DNA of 64,000 nt from Casuarius casuarius (taxonomy: Eukaryota > Chordata > Aves > Casuariiformes > Casuariidae), in NCBI GenBank assembly GCA_003342895.1, contig PTFA01000035.1, positions 2,500,837 to 2,564,836 of the forward strand, given 5' to 3'. The position numbers and the translations under genes were made by a program. A model generated the notes under the pieces. The model saw only the letters and a list, made by a program, of their open reading frames with translations. It was not told where the DNA came from and made no database searches. Shown piece after piece: positions 37,551-49,950 of this stretch; within the stretch, counting starts at the first letter, position 1, and every line of letters begins with the position of its first letter.

Positions 37551-40500
37551 AAATCCATAGTTTTCTTTTTTTTCAAATGTGGGTAGCTGTCTCTCTCTCT
37601 TCCTTCCAGATACCACCATCTAATCAGCACAGGACCCCTGCATCCTCTCTTGGAGTCAGGCTTGCCTCTCCAACAGTTTTCTGGTATTGTCTAACCCCTG
37701 CAGTTTCCCGGATTCCCAGGGAATCTACCCTTCTCACATCAGTGAACTTCCCTCACCAATCACTGAGCAGCAAGAGGCCAGAGCTTACCTATTTCTGGGC
37801 TCAACCACCAGATAAGCCACTGGCCAGTGTGGCATACCGAGGTCTCCCTTCCCCTCTTACCCTGATACCCACCAGAGCCATCAGTTCACTGCCATGACAA
37901 GAACAGCACAGGACAACAGGAGCACCCATGTACACGCTCAACACACATGAGAAAATAATAACTCTGCATATGCTGTCGCTGTCAGTCCTGCCCAGTTTAG
38001 CAGTAGAGTTATTGCCTTCCAGTTAGCTGCCTTGTCTGAAATGAGTTGGTGGCAGGTACTTACGCTACTTCAGAAAGGATGCACAATCACAGCATCATCC
38101 TTGGTAACAGCTGCAGCAAAGAGCTAAGACATCTACGCTGGCATGGGCTTCAAGCTTGCAATGACATTTTGAACTTAACATATGTCCATTCATGTCTAAG
38201 CTGAGATATAAGCAAGGGGAGTTTTCATCTTCTCTGCTTTGTACATGTTACAGGAGTGAATAAGCAGAGGGCTTTGCTCTCCCATTTCCCACTGAGTCTG
38301 AGTAGATTACATGAGGTCAAGATTGTGTGGAGTGACTGAAAGTGGCTAAGTGGGACCGGAAGGGAAGCGTGAGTGGGAAATGGCCCTGCGGGCAGGCTGA
38401 GGGTTTCTGAACCAGGTGGAATGGGCCTGTTTTCCTGAGCAGCAGCTCATGTCATGGCACCGCGACCAGCCGAAATGCAGAGGCTCCTCCTGACTCTTTG
38501 GCACTGCATGATTTTTGAGGAACACCTGGCACAAAAACACAGGCGCACAACAGGGCAGCTGGAAGGTGCCAGCAGAGTCAAAACACTTCAGAAATGTGGG
38601 GGGCAACAGGAGAAGGTTTATCCAACATGCCACTCTGTAATTGCAAGCAATAGCATTTACAAAGAGGAAGTCTGTCAGACAACAGCATTTTTTTCTCACC
38701 ATAGCTGGTCCTGAGGGCACTAACAATTTTTCTTTAGCTGAAGCAGAGAAAGCCAGCTAAGAAGCTATACTGCAGAAATGCAAACATTACAAAGTGCATA
38801 AAAACAAGCTATGAGTGATATGGTTTCTTTAAAAGAGAATAGAAAAGGAAGTTAAAAATGGAGAGGAATTTATGAATAATCCAAAGCCAAAGAGCACACT
38901 GTGTATTTCCAGGTGCCTGAGTCTCTGATAAGCTGCGGGATTGTGACTGGATTCCTAGTACAGCATGCTTGGGGATCCCACCATCCACCAGGACTGAAGC
39001 TCATGACACTCCAGCCACCCCAGAGGTCCCTCAACCCTGTTGGAAGACTTTCAGCGCAGAGGGGCACACAGAGTCTGATCCAGGAGAAACTGTAGGGAGC
39101 CACCCTTGCTATGGCATATAACAGAAACCACGTGGCCAGCTGGCATTTAGAAGACAAGGCCAGATCCATCATAAGCTTTCACGGGAGTGTGCAAGCACTA
39201 GACGAGTGCCAGAAATAGTAATGCTAACACTGGAAGGAAAACTGCAGGAAGTACGGTGTTAATGGCTAAAACTCAGGTCTTACCAAGTCAATGAGAAGCA
39301 AGGGATCACAGAAAGAACCAAAGCAGCAGTGAGTGCATAGGCATTGCAGAGGGGAAAAAATCCAGCCAAACCTTGAAAAGCTTAATTTGTGTACATTATT
39401 GAAAGAATGTAACACGGAAAAATGGAATTTCCCCTCTGAGAGGAGAAGTCTTTGGGGAGGTAGCTGAAGCCAAATGTTTTTACTATGCTTGATATATAAG
39501 GATTTGGCAGATACCATTACACAAACAGAGCACACATTTGTACTCATTTAACAAAGGAGGAGACACCTCTTCTTCATGGGGATTGGAAGTCCAGTGGCTT
39601 TGATGAATGAATGCATTACATTTTTGATAGTCATCTTTTGATCAGAAAGAAAACAGCAGAAGAGCATGGCTAGAGGCTCTGTACAAGACCGAAAAGAACC
39701 AGAGTATTGACTTAAAGCTGAAAAAAAAAGCAGCCTTATTTCATGTAATAGAAATAACATGTCTAGGAGAAAAATGAACACAGTGAGATGTGCAGACAGA
39801 TACCAGGACTGAGCCCATCACCACTGTAGGTACTCCAGCTGTGGGGAAATGGGTACAAAAAGGACAAAGATCCCTCAAAATATTGAATGAGAAAAGGAAT
39901 TTTGTGCTTAATCCAGCTGCTTGAAATTAAAGAGCCCGAAATTAGGGAGCCTGAAAGCGTGTCTGTGCAGATATCACCTATGAACATGCAATGCTGGTCT
40001 CACTAAAATGTCTGAGACTGTTAACTAAAGGATTGAATTAAAGTTCAGTTCTGAGGTACTAAGACAGTGAGTGCAAAACTCAGTAGTCTGTGGACTCTTC
40101 CATGAGGGCTGTTGGCAAGGTCCTCTAAAGAGCAGTGGTTTACGTCTCACAGATGCTGACAAAAACGTCAATGTGTTGCAACAGAGGATGAGGTTTTGAC
40201 TATGGGGTATTTGAATGTCAAAGGTTTCATGTCTTCATTTACTGGAGGTTCATAACAGCTGACTTGTACACTAAGCCACCTATTGCTGTTGTTCAAAGGA
40301 GCATGAAAAACTTGCACTGGGAACAGCTGAGATTTTGTAGTATTAGTTACAGAGAGAATATTTGTGAATCAACTAAAAACCTAAGAGAGAGGTGGTGGCT
40401 GGAAGTACAGCTGCTGAGGCAACAGACAGAAATGCAACAAAGCAAAGTCCAAATGTAGGTTACATGCAACGGCCTCCAGTGAAGGACAACGTTCAGGAAA

Positions 40501-43500
40501 CAGCTACCTCCTCTCACACAGGTTAAAGTAAAGGCCAAGGCTAACAAGAAAGCTGAAAACTGCCCTTTCCTCCCTCAGTAAAGCAGGGAGGGGAGATTGT
40601 CCCAGCCTCCATACAGAAATCCTTGGGATGCTCTTTGTTACAGATTTTTGTGGGGCCGTGGGACTTGCCTGTTTCTCTCACCCAGGTTCCAGCACTGGGA
40701 ACTGGCTCATTCCCAGCATTGCACCTGCAGAACAAGAGCCCAACCCCATCTCCTCGCACAGAGTCATGTGGGCGTTGCGTACCTCCTCACGTGGTTCAAC
40801 AACCCTCATTTCCTGGAGAGACAGGACCACTTAATAAGTGATTGATCTGAAATCTATTTGTACAAAACATGGCATGCTTAACATAAGAGTATTTGACCAC
40901 GGGCCGCATAGGTGATCTTCAGTTTTAAAGTTTGCAGTGAAGTTTCAGACATACAGCTGCAAGTCCTCTTCATATCAATGCAATGGGTGAGTGATGCCAT
41001 CAATATAACAAAGTGCCTCCTCAAAAAGGAGAGAGAGACATAATCAGATCTATATTTAGTACTTCTAAATTTTAGAATGCTGAGAGGCACATATGGGCTG
41101 TCAGCTGCAGATATTTTATTGAAAAGAAATGAGAAATTAAGAATGCCTATGCTATTAGAAAGCGAGCTCAGAGGCATCAGAGATTTGCCAGTACATAACG
41201 AAATATTTAAGGTGAAACCAAACATAAAACATGGTGGGGGATTCTGAAAGCTGCTCCCATGCAATGGAAGTGATGCTGTATGTATCTGTCTGCAGACGAA
41301 ACAGGAGGCGGTTCTGTGGGTGAGAAATAATCATCTCAGCTAGACAGGGACTACAGAAGAACAAGCCTCTTGCCCAGACGCCAGGCAGGAGGGTAGGTGG
41401 TGTGCCTACGGCATTTTTCACCAAACAGATATGTGCAGCAGACAGAAGCAGAGCTCTCCCCAACACAGACCAGCCGGAACTAAATGGTTTTGCCACTCTC
41501 CAGTGACCATGGTGCTGCTTTCAGAAGCAAGAAGTAACCAGCTAAATTGGATAATAATGGTAATCTTCATTAATAAGCAATATATAAGTATTTTGCATCC
41601 TTTATTATCTTGATGCTGTTTGTTAAATGCCATTAGGATAGTGAAGCTTAGCTGCAAAAAAAACAAGGCAGGGAACTTTACAAGTCTCTGGCATAACCTA
41701 GTTGGACTAACTGCTGTTTTACACAATGGTGGGCATTTAAAGGCCAGGCACTAAAAGAAATTAGTCTCTCTCCAACTTCTTCACCTCAAGGGCTTTCTGA
41801 TGAACACAAGCAGGCCAACTGAATCATAGGAAACCTTGTTTATTGCATATTTAACACACATACCTCTGGGGTCAATTTGCTTCTCACCATTCTCCTGAAG
41901 GGCGAAGGCTGCAGCACATTAAAAGAGAGATGCCCTTTAAGAAGAGATGCTGCCCAGAGACACAGCAGCTGTTTCTTCATGCAAATGTCCCACCAAATAT
42001 GCAGATCCCTAAACATAAAAAGAGTGTATCTCCGGAGCTGGCCTCATCCAGCCGGGGAAGGTCTCCAGCTGCTTTGTGGGATATAGTCACTAGAAGTCTG
42101 TTTTGTTACTTTCTGCTACAAAAAATACTCCCACTAACTTACATCTTCTGTAACAGGACAGGACAGTTGATGTAAAGCTTTATATCACTGAAAGATGTGT
42201 CTCTGAATTTGCAGTTTCCTGCAGACATTTGCTATAGCCAAAAGGCACCGCTGTCTCTATCACAGAAGACTGGGATCTACGAAAGTCTGTTTGCCACAAA
42301 TGCCCGTACTCTTGCAATATGCACACACATAGCTGAAACAGCTCCTGAAGTTACAACAGTCTATTTTTCTTTACACAAACAGCAAAGAATGAGAGAAAAA
42401 GAAGTCCTGGAGAGTTGCACTATTTTGCATGGGTGAGATGAAACCACAGATGAGCTTTCTTGGTCAAAATCATTAAAATGTTTATTTCCTGATTGCAGTT
42501 GTCTTAAGAGGAAATTTTTAGTGTGGAAGCAACCACACCTGAAGCTGTAGCACACAGGATTGCCATCCTGAGGAAGGGATTTTGTGTTTCCATCTCTATG
42601 GAGTAACGAGGGGACACAGACGCTGTCTTCCCTTTCCTTTTCTCTCCTCTCCATATCCCTTCTTCCCCAGTCAGCTCCCCCTTAAGAAAGCAAGTAGACA
42701 ATTTAGAGAAAGCAGCATGCATTTTTTCTCCTTTGTTTGGATTTAGCAGCACATTTCCCTTTTGTACTTTGAAATAAGGATTTGTTCCACAGACTCCATA
42801 CAGACTCGTAACCAGAAAATACCACCCCAAGCTCTGGGCTGATGGTGTGTGTACTGCGTGTGCCTGTGTCTGTCGGGTGGCAGCCTACGCTGACTCTTCA
42901 TGCACGCACAAAGGGAGCACGACTGCTGTCCCTAACTGCACAACAGTTTTATTCCTGTAAGAGATGCTATTAAAAGCAGTGTTTAAGATAACTCTCTGGT
43001 AGCTAGTTTGTGTGTGTATTAAAAATACAATAAACCAAATAAAATTCTTGGTGTCCAGTACAAAGTTATTTGATCTCAGACTTGCTGGCATGTGCTTTTG
43101 GATTGAAGAGGGAAATATCTCTGTAAAGTTTCCATTCATCTATAAAGCAGAAACATCTGCTGGAAGTGTTGTCATAGGCTGTCTCCGACTGCAGTCGGCA
43201 GGAGGCGAGCCTGTGGTTAATAAGCTTTCTCCCCTCCACAGTAGATGTCATTGCAATGAGTACGAAGCACAATAAGAAAGTTTACAGGATACAGGCTAAC
43301 TCAGCCAGAAAATACAAAACACAAACATGGAAAAAAAGCATCATTGAGAAGACTGTCAACAGCTTTCAGACTAGTAGTATATTCCTGTCAAAGCAACAAT
43401 AGCACCACTGGACCAGCTACCTAGATCAAGCCCTGGGACTTGCCTCTGTCAAAAATGCCATCAGGACCACTTTAAAGCTGGTCTGCAATTGTCTATAAAA

Positions 43501-44713
43501 GCACTTGCAAGACTGGGATTTATTTGCTAAAAGACTGTCCAGAGCTCTATGGCAGGATTTTTAAAAGTGTTTAATTCCATTTGTAGTGTAGTTTATGTCA
43601 TATATCCGCACTGAGATTTTGACTACTCAGTTAGCTAATTGCTACTCACTTCCGACTCGAGCAGCAGACTTTCCACAGGTATCAGAGTAGCAGAAACTCC
43701 CCGGGACTGAGATGAGCCTGTGACTCACCGCAGGCAGAGATCTTAAAGAAGTTGGGTAAAGTCTGTGTTCCCCAGGCTGCTTTTCATGACAAGGCTGCTG
43801 TTGTTTTTACCCGCAGAAAGCTTCCGAGGGAAATCTCCAGGAGGAGCAGCCCCTAGACGGCACAGGTGCCCGTCCGACCGAGCGGGATGCTGGAGGGGCT
43901 CCCGGGCCCTCACTGCGCTGACCAAGGCAGCATCCCCATGCACAGGGTTGGTAAGCAATTAGTATTTCGTTTGCCTTGGTTTTGGGAAAACAGATAAGAG
44001 GTTAAATGATGGAGAATAGCTGTCAGTGAGTCCCAGGACTGGCTTACAAAAAAGGCTTTTTCTGCATATGAGGAGCCTCCTTCAGGAGCCCGGCCCTCAT
44101 GCCCATGCGGTCCTCCTGCCCACGGAGGCAAGGGGGGCCTGAGGCCTTGTTTTGGACTAGGCACCTAGGGGTGAGCACCCTGGGCCTCCCGTGGTGCCAG
44201 ACAGCATAACCACACTTGAGAGCTACGTACATTTATCGAGGATCTGACCCCTCTGCAATGCCCTCATGCCTCTAGTTCCTTAAAAGAATCTGAGTAAATA
44301 TCCAGCAAATGTCCCTGACACAGATATAGCAAATACTTTTCTGCGGCTTAGCATGATTTCCCTTCTACTTGGGAACTGAAAGTTAACTGGTATAGAGAAC
44401 AGTGTTTTTAATAGAAGGAAAAACAAGATTCTTCTTATTATACTGTATTGGTTATAGCATGTCACTCTGTCATCACCCTATCATTGCTCTGCTGTATACC
44501 CTACTTTAATGGTGTTACACTTACCAAGGTTATAATTACACATTATAGTGTGGCTTTCCTATGCTTAAAAAGGGCTAAACGTACAATTACACAGCTCATA
44601 AATAGAAGGACATCATACTACTACATAAGTGCACATATCCACATAAAACCTTTAATTTAGTTGCAAATAGATTATAGAGATTTTACAAGGATTTTATTTT
44701 GAATGTGGCAATT
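37551..44713. other. Single-copy non-coding DNA, no gene seen
   Basis: No gene in 7 kb. The longest frames are 128 codons (40878-41264, minus) and 126 codons (38346-38726, minus); neither is recognised and both are overlapped by frames in other registers. 43680-43940 is moderately GC-rich. No retroelement, RNA gene or tandem array was recognised. Confidence 0.6.
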
Positions 44714-44867
44714 GTTAGCACCACCTCTTGGTGAAAATGTCAAATTACATGGGACTTTTACTGAAAATGCTGCTGCTCTCTTTACAGGAGGAAAGGAGGA
44801 CTAGCTAACGATTCCATGCAAAGCCAAGCATTAACTAAAAAAGCATAATGAGAAAATGATTTACTGG
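44714..44867. other. Short non-coding interval
   Basis: Unremarkable AT-rich DNA preceding a TTA microsatellite. A CTCF-like core at 44714-44733 is too degenerate to call. Confidence 0.5.
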
Positions 44868-44890
44868 TTATTATTATTATTATTATTATT
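44868..44890. repeat. (TTA)n microsatellite
   Basis: About seven and a half perfect TTA units (ATT/TAT by register). A typical polymorphic trinucleotide repeat. Confidence 0.95.
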
Positions 44891-46042
44891 GTTTCAAGAA
44901 TTTCAAGATAAATATATGAACCAACATGTACCTCTTTACGTTATTTTAGGATTTGGAAGCATTTACTAACCAATAATAGCCAAAGACATAATCAAGTGAA
45001 AATGCATGTGTGCCAAATTCAGTGACCCCTCAAAATTTTAACATTACTGCTAAAGAGAAAAACATATGGCAAATACAAATTCCTAGACAACTATCAAGAT
45101 TAACTGTCACTGTGACAAAATGAGACCTATGAGCTTTGTTTTAAAAGCACCCCTCATTTGGGTCATAAATACTAATCAATGAGGATCAGAGAGCAAACTG
45201 ATTTCATGCCCTATCTCCAGAAGGTTTCTGAAAGCAACACACTGTATGTTGTTGAAGTGAAAATTAACAATGCAACTAAACTCTACCACAAAATTCTCCC
45301 ATTCATTTAAAGATTTACCTTTAACTCTCAGTAGTACAGTTAAAATAAAAGCATATTGTATGGCGTCTAATGATCCTTTTCAGTCATTCCCGTGTCTAAC
45401 AGCCCCCAGTGGGACCCTTCTATGTCTGAGTTTTTATCATCTCATCAAACTTTTTTCCTAGAACTCCATCATTAAGAAAAAGCAGCTCACATCTCACCTG
45501 GTCTGACATATAGGTCTGACAGCATATTTGTTGATGTGGGGCAGCCAGCTTTATCCATGGGAAAGCCCTTGGTAGCAAGCTCTAGTGTGGTGATGCTGAT
45601 GAGAAGGGAAGACAACCTGGCCCAAGGAGGGGCAGAGCCTGTGGGACTTGGGGGCAGAAGGTATCAGAGGCGCCCACACAGGGAGGACAACACTGGGAGG
45701 ACTTATTGTGGGGATTTCCAGTGCAGAAAAACCCTTCCCCATAGCTCTTTGCCATGAAAAGCCAGGCCAGGCAGAGGTATCCAAGCAGTAATCCCAAATG
45801 ACGATTCAAGTTATCCTGCATGTCTACCATCCATGTGTTTTAGAGGATTCAGGCTGATGGTCAAGTTTCCTCCTTTATCAAGTGACTACATGTAGGCCAA
45901 AGCTCGAGCTGCCTGTCCACATGCATGGATTCAGCTCACAGCATAAGCAGAGGGGTGGGACTTAGCTTAGCTCCCATTTACTGAGGCACACTTGAAAACA
46001 CAAGTGTCCTGGAAGAGATGGAGTAAAAATACAGAAATTGTT
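44891..46042. other. Non-coding DNA, no gene seen
   Basis: Frames at 45536-45757 (plus) and 45551-45784, 45582-45830 (minus) overlap on both strands, with no recognisable protein. No repeat recognised. Confidence 0.6.
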
Positions 46043-46185
46043 CAGAAAAGCAAAAGAAAAATCAGAAAGCCAGAGAAAGAATGAGACAAAGGAAGAGAGG
46101 GAGAAGAGAGAGAGAGAAAGAAAAATAAATAAGTAAAGAAAGAAAAAGAGAAAGAAAGCAAAGAAGAGAGAAAGAGAAAGAAAAG
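46043..46185. repeat. 143-base polypurine low-complexity tract
   Basis: Almost pure A and G on the plus strand, built from GAAA, GAGA and AAAG units with short CA or TA interruptions at the edges. The minus-strand frame across it (45962-46192, Phe/Leu/Ser repeats) is an artefact of composition. Long purine tracts with mirror symmetry can form triplex DNA. Confidence 0.9.
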
Positions 46186-47528
46186 CATTCATACCTTTTT
46201 GCTCATTTCATTTGCAATTTTAATTGTGCAGAACAGGCAAATAGTTAGAAATGAATGATTGACGGTTTTGGAAAGATATAAAACATGAAAAGTATGCACT
46301 TCTCCTGAAGTAGCTTTTATATTAAATTACTTACAGCACACTGCTCTCAGAGTTGCTTATTGTGCTGTACAGAGTCCTGCGATCTATGAAGGACATGAGT
46401 TTCAGGAATGGAAAGGGGTCACTAAGACTTCTTCCATCCTTCTTTCTCCTCTATTTAAAAGAAAAGAGAAAGAAGAAAATCTCTTAGTGTCTCCTAGCTA
46501 AGAGCTCCCAGCTTCCTTGGTGTTTTCTGGTATTGTATTCCTATGTATATTACTTTGGGAGGGAAATTCCCATATCTTGTGTGTAGGGGATTTACTGCAT
46601 GAATCTGTGAGCACGAAATGAAAACACAGCCCAGATGTAAGGAAAGATGGCACTTACATTTTCTGCTTGGCTACAGTAATTTCATCTTTCTCCCTCTTCG
46701 TTCCAGCAACAAAAGCATCTCAGTGTGTAAGTTCACACAAGCAGAATTAAATACAATATACACATATATACTGGCCCATGTAAATCCTGATAATTTTACA
46801 CATATGGATGTGCAGGAACATACATGTGCACACATATGGTCAAATCATACTTTCCTTATTCATCTGAGAAGTCCCACTGAAACTATTTAGCAGATGGATA
46901 TGAAGAAAGTCTGCAGGCTGTGGGACTGTAACTTGAAGGTATAAGAAAATTTCAGTTCTTAGGATCAGATGAGTTTGTTATGCCTTTTGTCGCCAGCTTA
47001 AGTCAAGATTTTCATGAATGACTTTCAATTCTAAGTGCCATTAAAATGAGCTTGAGGCCTGATTTTTTTTTAAGAGGCATGATGATTTCTTAAAACCAAA
47101 CCCCTTGCCTTAGTCAAGCAAAATGCAGGGCAACCAACATCAATAGTCATTTCTGAAAACTCTATACTTTGATCCTATTGGTTATGAAGTCTTAGCCAAA
47201 AGTGTGCACAATTATGACTTATCTATCTTTCTGTGAATGGCAAATTTTATAGTCATAGCCCTTTTGTTGTTGCTGTTGTTTAAATATTCTCATCTGCTAA
47301 ACTGGGACAAAGAATGAAGAGTATTTACATGCACAGGGAGTCATCTGGCTACAGATGTTGCTGTATATCCTCTACAGTAACTGGTAGGTGGGCTGATGGG
47401 GCAGGAATTGTCAGGTGGAAATGGTAGAAATTTTGCAGTAATTTTTTGCAACACAAATTAATTCTTTTCCAGGGAGAATGATGGGAGGGAGGGAATCATT
47501 TCTTTGGGAAAAATGGAGAAAGGAGTGA
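46186..47528. other. AT-rich non-coding DNA, no gene seen
   Basis: Short frames only (90 codons at 46618-46890, plus). TA/CA-rich stretch at 46755-46830. A weak MIR-like string at about 47294-47330 is recorded under rejected items. Confidence 0.6.
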
Positions 47529-47574
47529 AGGTGGAAGGTATGATAGAACTGAGGTGGAAGGTATGATAGAGCTG
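47529..47574 (+). repeat. 23-base tandem duplication
   Basis: Two adjacent 23-base copies beginning AGGTGGAAGGTATGATAGA differ at one position near the end (AACTG versus AGCTG). A recent local duplication by slippage or repair. Confidence 0.95.
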
Positions 47575-48164
47575 TAGTCAGTAGAGGCCTAGAGACCAGT
47601 ACTGGTAGTGGTGACCCTAGCAGGTGATGATCTCAAAGAAGGAACTACGTAGGGGCAATAAAAACTGAATAAGGTCCTCATAGAGTCTTAGAAGTTGGGA
47701 CAGGACAATAAATAAGTAGAAATCTAAGCTGTCTTCTGGGTCTGAAGGCAGAGGAGAAGTAGGAAGCAAGTCCCTGAGAGGAGGCAAAGGAATAGCACTG
47801 GGAAATGAGAAGTCGTAAAGAACAGGTTAAAATTAAATAACAAGTGACTAGGCCACTTAAGAGTCATAGACGAAATTAAGTGCCAGTAAGAACTATAGTA
47901 ATCTGTAATGTTACAGGACATTTAAGGTGCTGTGTTTGTTCCCTGGGGTTCAAATGCTAACAATTCAGTAAGATGCAGCAATGGTATTTCTATATCAACC
48001 AAAGGAAATCAACCCAAATGCACTGGAGGACCGTAGGACCATTAAGTTAAACTCCCAGCTATATAATGCAATACAGTTACTTACAGTGTCCAGAGAGTAA
48101 CAACAATTTCAGTTCAGTGCTTCCTAAATGAAGAGAAGGAACAGACAGTCCAAATGCTGCCAGT
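47575..48164. other. Non-coding DNA upstream of the gypsy remnant
   Basis: No recognisable gag, protease or LTR sequence is visible here, though it is where the 5' part of pol would lie. It may be decayed beyond recognition, or the element may have been truncated before or after insertion. Confidence 0.5.
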
Positions 48165-49290
48165 GTTACAGAAGAAATAGCCAAACCCTCTGAATGGTGT
48201 TTACTAATGGTTATAAGGCCTTAACAAAAATGGACGAGTCAGCATATACTTTGACCTAAATCAGCTAAACAAAGTAGTTGAGAGAAGCGCTGTCCTATCC
48301 ACAGTGGACGACATCTTTCCAAGATGAATGCCCAAGTCTTTTTCCCTTTTAGATGCCGCAAATGGTTTTTGGCAGATTCTTCTACACCCAGATGGCGCCA
48401 AGTTAACTACTTTTATTATGCCTTTTGGATGGTAATCTTTCCACAGACTTCCTTTTGGCATTGGTGCTGCACCCAATATATTCCAAAGGAAATGACAAGG
48501 CTACTGCAGCACCTGGAAAGGGATAGCTGCTGTACAGGCAACGATGTCCTGGGATATTGCCATTAAGAAGAGAAACATGATAAAAGCCTGTCTAGATTTC
48601 TAGAGACACTCTGTATTAACGACTAAAGCACAATAAACATTGGGAGACATCAAAACTAGCTGAACTATTGGGACACCATGCACAAAAACTAGGCATAAGA
48701 GCAAACTGAGAGAAGGTAAATTTGAGTAAGAAAGAAATAAATTAACGCAAACTTCTGAATCTATGTCGAAGTGAAATGAATGCTGGGGCACGGATTGCAA
48801 TAATATATCCTTGGAATGAACTCCTGGAAAAAGAAAGCACCTGATATTTGAACATAATACAAGAATATTTGTTCAAAAGAATGGAAGCCCTACCTGAAGC
48901 ACATCAGTGCTCCCTTCCTGTAACTGCTCATAGCCAAATGGCATAACTGTGTTGTAGATTACTGAATTATTGCAACCTGGTCAGACTGGTGGGACTCTAC
49001 ATACTGCTCCTGGACATTCACTGATGATATGAATCACTCTCTGCAGACTGAGGATTGTCTCACTGTAAAAGAAGCACGTAAAAAATGTATAAAATAGCTC
49101 TTCCAGAGAGTCATTTAAACTTTTGACTGACCACAAACCACTCTTACCCCTGATAAATAGCAAAGACTTGGATCATGTGCCAGTGACTTGTCAAACGCTA
49201 CTTAGTGCTTAATTAGGTACAATCCGCAGACATAATACAGTATTGTGGCTGGCACGATCTTGGTAGTTGGTGGTACCCTGTCTAGATACC
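48165..49290 (+). pseudogene. Ty3/gypsy-class LTR retrotransposon pol remnant (RT and RNase H)
   Basis: Translated segments keep the order of Ty3/gypsy pol. Reverse transcriptase motifs: KPSEWC (48183-48200), KNGRV and DLNQLNK (from 48226), LDAANGFWQI (48349-48378), HPDGAKLTTF, then RLPFG...AAPNIFQ (48445-48486). The catalytic YxDD box is reduced to TGNDVL (about 48534-48551), so the first aspartate is Asn. An EEKHDK-like segment follows, then a KFE/SKKE-like linker near 48716. RNase H is shown by LLTDHKPLLPLINSKDLD (within 49111-49203) and by RYNPQ (49215-49229) and TLSR (49275-49286) of the connection region. At least three stops interrupt one register, and there are frame changes near 48490, 48600-48700 and 49205. 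No LTRs, gag or clear integrase are seen, so the copy is old and incapable of transposition. Alternative: a fragment of a related pol such as DIRS, less likely given the TDHKPL and TLSR pattern. Confidence 0.85.
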
Positions 49291-49950
49291 TTGTGAATGT
49301 GACAGATGTATGAATATTACAAATGGCTGGGGAAATTAAAGCTTTATGAGAGAGGTCTGCAAGCCTTAAAACCAATGTCTGATTCATAATTATAACACAT
49401 CTGACTGGCTACTACCAAAAATGTTGAGCTGCAATATTAGAGTGTGGGAAAAGTGACTGGCTTAAATACATTAGAAACACACGCTGTAATAATTGGACTC
49501 TCACTGCAGAAAGAAGCAGCACTTCAGAATGTAATGGAGATAGCATGGCCATCTCAGCAAAAATATGCCTATGGTACTTCAACACATTAGTGAGAATTAT
49601 AAATAAGTGAAGATGTCCATTTAGTGGCCTGTTACTGTGGAAGACATCCTCCTTATTCTATGCCTTTATGTCATGGCCTGCAAAATACGAGGGCTACTGC
49701 AGTTTCCTACTAATCGCTGAGATACCTGCCTAACCTCTCTAAGTTAGGCAAGCCAGGTCCTCACGAGTGATTTCCCGACCTAATCCTTGCCCAAAGGAAC
49801 CCTATTATGTGATGACAATAGTAATGGTGTATATAGTGGAACAATATGATTACTTCCCATTTATTCAAGATTCCCTTGGTTAGGTTACTATCCTTAACAT
49901 AATGACTTGTAAACTGGAATGCCCTTATTCAAATGTTTTAAGGCTTAAAC
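49291..49950 (+). mobile_element. Possible decayed integrase part of the same gypsy element
   Basis: Downstream of the RNase H end, an integrase domain would be expected. The only hints are short strings such as CPKEPYY (about 49788) and QYDYFPFIQ (about 49841-49867), which loosely resemble the CP...KEP and DYFSR.PFI parts of Ty3 integrase. No zinc-finger HHCC pattern or DDE triad could be traced. The segment may be unrelated DNA. Confidence 0.25.

Noticed and set aside
47294..47345. MIR-like CTCATCTGCTAAACTGGGAC string
   Set aside because: Only one CORE-like block is visible and the flanks do not continue as MIR.
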